In this document: positions 33,184 through 36,587 of the stretch, in pieces
How positions within the stretch are numbered: position 1 is the stretch's first letter
Layout: each line of letters begins with the position of its first letter
Translations under genes and position numbers: made by a program
The notes under the pieces: generated by a model
Told to the model about the DNA's origin: nothing
The model's database searches: none
What the model saw: the letters and a program-made list of their open reading frames with translations, nothing else
Assembly (NCBI GenBank): GCA_001790205.1
Contig: MGBU01000171.1
Location: 1-36,587, forward strand
DNA from: Candidatus Rokubacteria bacterium GWA2_73_35
Lineage (GTDB): Bacteria; Methylomirabilota; Methylomirabilia; Rokubacteriales; CSP1-6
DNA: 36,587 bases
Direction: 5' to 3'

Positions 33184-33584
33184 GCACGGTGCTCCTCGGC
33201 CGGAACCGGTTCGTCGAGTGCGGGAGTATTCTCGCGTACAAGGGCGTGCCCCTGCTCAGCGTCGCCTTCGATCCGTTGCGTCTGGAGCTCGCCACGCCGG
33301 AAGGGCTGCCGTCGGGTCGGGCGGTTCATGTCGATCCCAAGGGAAAGAGCCCCGAGGACCGCGTGCGCGTCGTGGCTACCCCCCACTCCTTCGCCATCTT
33401 CTGGGGGGAGGATGCCCTCGCGGTGGCGACGCTGCTCGAGGCCGGGACCGTGCACGTCAAGCTGGACCTCCGCCCTCTGGGGATCAACATCTACGACGAC
33501 GCGGATGGTCTGCACATCGGCCAGAATACTTTTTCCGGCAACGTCGTGAGTCGGAGCGCGGTCGCCATCAGCCTGGCAGACTGA
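33180..33584 (+). CDS. Uncharacterised beta-rich protein, third gene of the coupled cassette
   Basis: 134 aa; NRFVECGSILAYKGVPLLSVAFDPLRLELATPEGLPSGRAVHVDPKG...GINIYDDADGLHIGQNTFSGNVVSRSAVAISL; ATGA overlap with the previous gene. Confidence 0.65.
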   Translation: MSTVLLGRNRFVECGSILAYKGVPLLSVAFDPLRLELATPEGLPSGRAVHVDPKGKSPEDRVRVVATPHSFAIFWGEDALAVATLLEAGTVHVKLDLRPLGINIYDDADGLHIGQNTFSGNVVSRSAVAISLAD

Positions 33585-33665
33585 GGACCACGCCCCTTTT
33601 CTGACCGAAGCGGGCACGACACGCCCGATCGCCGGCCGTCTGGTATGATCTCGCCCGGGCAAGCG

Positions 33666-34658
33666 ATGAACATCACGGTGCTCGACGACTACCAGGACAC
33701 GGTTCGGACGCTCGCGTGCTTCGCGAAGGTCGCCGGCCACGGCGTCACGATCTGGACCGACCACACCAAGGACGTGGACGAGCTGGCGCGGCGCCTCGAG
33801 GACACCGAGGCGCTGACGCTGCTCCGCGAGCGCACGCCGATCCGCGCGCCGCTCGTCGAGCGCCTGCCGAAGCTCCGGGTCATCAGCCAGATGAGCGTGT
33901 ACCCCCACATCGACGTGGACGCCTGCACCCGGCGCGGCATCGTCGTATCGTCGCTGACGGGCCCCGCACGACCGTCCTGGGCGACGGCCGAGCTGACGTG
34001 GGGGCTCGTCCTCGCCGCGATGCGGCGGATCCCCCAGGAGGCGGCGGCGCTCAGGGCGGGGCGGTGGCAGGCCTGGCCGATCGGCGTTGGGCTCCGCGGC
34101 AAGACGCTCGGGATCTGGGGCTACGGCAGGATCGGCGCCGTCGTCGCCGGCTACGGCCGCGCCTTCGGCATGGACGTCCTCGCCTGGGGGCGCGAGGCCT
34201 CGCTCGCGCGGGCACGTGCGGACGGCTGCGCCGTCGCGGCGAGCCGGGAGGCGCTGCTGGAGCAATCCGACGTGCTCTCGCTCCACGTGCGGCTCGTGGA
34301 CGCGACGCGCGGCATGCTGACGGCGGCCGACCTCGCCCGGATGAAGCCGACGGCGCTGCTCGTCAACACGAGCCGCGCCGGGCTGATCGCCCCGGGCGCG
34401 CTCGAGGCCGCGCTGCGCGCGGGCCGGCCCGGCCTGGCGGCGGTGGACGTCTTCGAGGAGGAGCCGGTGCTCGGCGCCCGGCACCCGCTGCTGGCGCTCG
34501 ACAGCGTGGTCGCGACGCCGCACCTCGGCTACGTCGAGCGCGGGCAGCTCGAGAGCATGTTCGACACGATCTTCGACCAGATCCTGGCCTACGCGGCCGG
34601 GGCGCCGATCAACGTCGTGAACCCCGAGGTCCTGCAGCCCAGGGAGGGCGCTCGATGA
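33666..34658 (+). CDS. D-2-hydroxyacid dehydrogenase family protein
   Basis: [84 protein letters not shown]. Confidence 0.93.
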   Translation: MNITVLDDYQDTVRTLACFAKVAGHGVTIWTDHTKDVDELARRLEDTEALTLLRERTPIRAPLVERLPKLRVISQMSVYPHIDVDACTRRGIVVSSLTGPARPSWATAELTWGLVLAAMRRIPQEAAALRAGRWQAWPIGVGLRGKTLGIWGYGRIGAVVAGYGRAFGMDVLAWGREASLARARADGCAVAASREALLEQSDVLSLHVRLVDATRGMLTAADLARMKPTALLVNTSRAGLIAPGALEAALRAGRPGLAAVDVFEEEPVLGARHPLLALDSVVATPHLGYVERGQLESMFDTIFDQILAYAAGAPINVVNPEVLQPREGAR

Positions 34659-35272
34659 TCTACGAGATCCGGACGTACCGGCTCAAGACCGGCAGCCTCG
34701 CCGAGGTCGAGAAGCGGTTCGGCGAGGGCTACGAGCACCGGAAGAAGTACTCGCCGCTCGCCGCGTTCTGGCACACCGAGATCGGCCCGCTCAACGAGAT
34801 CGTCCACGTGTGGCCCTACGCCGACCTCGCCGAGCGCGCGCGTATCCGGGCCGCCGCCGCGAAGGACCCGAACTGGCCGCCGAAGATCGCCGACTTCATC
34901 CGGGAGATGCAGTCGGAGATCGTGGTGCCGTTCCCGTTCGTGCCCGACCTGACGCCGGGCAAGCTCGGCCCGGTCTACGAGCTGCGCTACTACACGATCA
35001 AGGCCGGCACGCTGCCGGACGTCGTCACGCGCTGGGAGACGAAGATCGCCGAGCGCACGAAGCTCTCGCCCCTCGTGCTGGCGGGCGGCGTGGACCTGGG
35101 CGAGGCCAACCGCTTCATCCACGTCTGGGCCTACGGGAGCCTCGACCAGCGCGCGGCCGTCCGGGCCCGGGCGCGCGAGCTGGGGGTGTGGCCACCGGCA
35201 GGCGGCGGCGAGACGGTCCTGACGCAGGCGAACAAGATCCTGCTGCCGGCGGCGTTCTCGCCGCTCCAGTAG
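34655..35272 (+). CDS. NIPSNAP family protein with two tandem NIPSNAP-like domains
   Basis: [22 protein letters not shown]...[24 protein letters not shown] and [24 protein letters not shown]...[29 protein letters not shown] overlap with the dehydrogenase. Confidence 0.9.
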   Translation: MIYEIRTYRLKTGSLAEVEKRFGEGYEHRKKYSPLAAFWHTEIGPLNEIVHVWPYADLAERARIRAAAAKDPNWPPKIADFIREMQSEIVVPFPFVPDLTPGKLGPVYELRYYTIKAGTLPDVVTRWETKIAERTKLSPLVLAGGVDLGEANRFIHVWAYGSLDQRAAVRARARELGVWPPAGGGETVLTQANKILLPAAFSPLQ

Positions 35273-35307
35273 CGCGCCGTCGAGGCGAACGTCGAGAGGA
35301 GGCCGTG

Positions 35308-36087
35308 ATGGCACACGGGATCGCGTTGTTCGCGGGCGTGGCGCCCGAGGTCGTCCGCGCCGCGGCGCGGGAGGCGGAGGCGCTCGGCTACGGCTCCTTC
35401 TGGGTCAACCACCCGGGCGCGACCGACGGGCTCGTGGCGCTCGCCGTCGCGGCGCGGGAGACGACGCGCGTCGCGCTCGGCGTCGGCGTGATCCCGCTCC
35501 ACACGCGCGGGCCCGCGAGCATCGTCGAGGGCGTGCGGGCCCACGCGCTGCCCCAGGACCGCCTCCTGCTCGGTGTCGGGAGCCCGAACCCCCGGTCCCT
35601 CGCGCGCGTGCGAGAGGGCGTCGCCGCGCTGCGGGCCGAGCTGGGGACGCGCCTGGTCGTGGCGGCGCTCGGCCCCCGGATGTGCCGCCTGGCCGGCGAG
35701 GTCGCCGACGGCGTGCTCTTCAACTGGCTCACGCCCGAGCACGCGCGCCGCTCCGCCGAGTGGGTGCGCGAGGGCGCCGCGGCCGCGGGGCGCCCGGTGC
35801 CGCGGCTCTACGCGTACGTCCGGCTCGCGGTGGGGGCGGCGGCGCTCGCGCGGCTCCGGCAGGAGGGGGACCGCTACGCGGGGATCCCCGCATACGCGGA
35901 CCACTTCGCGCGCATGGGGGTGAAGCCCCTCGAGACGGCCATCGCCGCGCCGGGCCCCGAGGCGATCGCGCCCGCCCTCGCCCGCTGGCAGGGCGCCGTG
36001 GACGAGGTCGTCCTGCGCGCCGTCCCCGCCCAGGACACCGTCGAGGAGACCGTGGCGCTCGCCCGCGCGGCGCGGCCCGCGACCTAG
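35308..36087 (+). CDS. LLM-class flavin-dependent oxidoreductase (short form)
   Basis: ATG at 35308, 259 aa; AAREAEALGYGSFWVNHPGATDGLVALAVAARETTRVALGVGVIPLH; LPQDRLLLGVGSPNPRSLARVREGVAALR. Confidence 0.85.
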   Translation: MAHGIALFAGVAPEVVRAAAREAEALGYGSFWVNHPGATDGLVALAVAARETTRVALGVGVIPLHTRGPASIVEGVRAHALPQDRLLLGVGSPNPRSLARVREGVAALRAELGTRLVVAALGPRMCRLAGEVADGVLFNWLTPEHARRSAEWVREGAAAAGRPVPRLYAYVRLAVGAAALARLRQEGDRYAGIPAYADHFARMGVKPLETAIAAPGPEAIAPALARWQGAVDEVVLRAVPAQDTVEETVALARAARPAT

Positions 36088-36112
36088 AGCCCGGCCAGTC
36101 CAGCTCTGACGG

Positions 36113-36148
36113 GCTACGGCAGCGCGATCAGCTACGGCACCACGATCA
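36113..36148. repeat. Two tandem 18-bp units (imperfect), covering the stop of the 36132 CDS
   Basis: gctacggcagcgcgatca / gctacggcaccacgatca. Confidence 0.7.
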
Positions 36149-36578
36149 GGTGGTACACCGCGAGGGGCGCCGGCACGGCGGGCGCCGGCGCGAGCGGCAG
36201 GGGGAGCGCCGTCGGGGCGAGCGTGTCGAGCGTGTGGAAGCGGGTGTCCTCGACGTTGTAGAGGAACTCCGGCGCCAGGAGCACGTAGGAGCGCGTGACG
36301 TCCTCGGCGTAGGCTTGGCTTTCTTGCGTCTGGAAGTCCACGACGAGCGAGGAGGCGTTGCCTTCGTAGAAGTCGGCCTTGCGGAGCACGGCGGCGCGCG
36401 GGGTAGCGCCCTGCAGGCTCCAGACCGCAGCCTCCTCGATCCAGGGGAAGGCCTGGCGCGTTTGCGTGGGGTCCTGCGGGGACCACTGGACGAGCCGCGC
36501 CTTCTCGCCCGCGCTGATGCCGTCGGACATCCCGAAGCGGAGGAGGATCTGGGGGGTCGGGGTGTCGGCGGGGCGCAT
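36132..36578 (-). CDS. Hypothetical protein, possibly extending past the right edge
   Basis: Open frame of 148 aa reaching the window end; LLRFGMSDGISAGEKARLVQWSPQDPTQTRQAFPWIEEAAVWSLQG; no recognised domain. Confidence 0.55.
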   Translation of the reverse strand: MRPADTPTPQILLRFGMSDGISAGEKARLVQWSPQDPTQTRQAFPWIEEAAVWSLQGATPRAAVLRKADFYEGNASSLVVDFQTQESQAYAEDVTRSYVLLAPEFLYNVEDTRFHTLDTLAPTALPLPLAPAPAVPAPLAVYHLIVVP

Positions 36579-36587
36579 GCGCAGGCC

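Noticed and set aside
32592-34523. 643-aa minus-strand ORF across the Tse2-like cassette and dehydrogenase
   Set aside because: No domain, low-complexity composition; the opposite-strand genes have ATGA coupling and recognisable motifs.
1-36587. CRISPR arrays, rRNA, tRNA, IS elements or prophage genes
   Set aside because: No regularly spaced repeats, no recognisable tRNA/rRNA sequence, and no transposase or phage protein motifs were seen on reading; not exhaustively excluded without tools.

Overview
High-GC bacterial chromosomal window, about 36.6 kb, with dense and mostly short-gap operons. I support about 35 protein-coding genes and found no rRNA, tRNA or CRISPR. In order: a hybrid histidine kinase cut by the left edge; a ketopantoate-reductase-like gene; an RND efflux permease with its adaptor; two DinB-like/LLM-flavoprotein pairs arranged back to back; FAH-family hydrolase, Vgb-like lyase and metallo-beta-lactamase (AHL-lactonase-like) genes; a DUF5674-like gene; a split TPP-dependent decarboxylase; a TPR/Sel1 lipoprotein; a CHASE2-sigma54 AAA+-HTH membrane regulator; IclR plus a TRAP transporter (DctP/Q/M) plus SDR; an OmpA / VIT-VWA sortase-target / class GN-like sortase cluster; a CMD-family protein; a thioredoxin-like protein; an MFS transporter; an aldehyde:ferredoxin oxidoreductase with a MoaD-like partner; a three-gene ATGA-coupled cassette starting with a Tse2-like putative ADP-ribosyltransferase toxin; and a D-2-hydroxyacid dehydrogenase / double-NIPSNAP / LLM operon. 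The observations I rate highest are: (1) the Tse2-like toxin cassette with two small uncharacterised partners (32501-33584); (2) a 20-codon high-GC remnant of a second DctM C-terminus directly after the AT-richer TRAP dctM gene, suggesting xenologous replacement of a native TRAP operon; (3) the CHASE2-sigma54 one-component regulator; (4) a perfect 30-bp inverted repeat bounding a 156-bp intergenic element; (5) a 26-bp hairpin repeat present twice in opposite orientations; (6) a strong 21-position hairpin between dctP and dctQ. All functional calls come from recognition of protein motifs by eye, and no database search was run.
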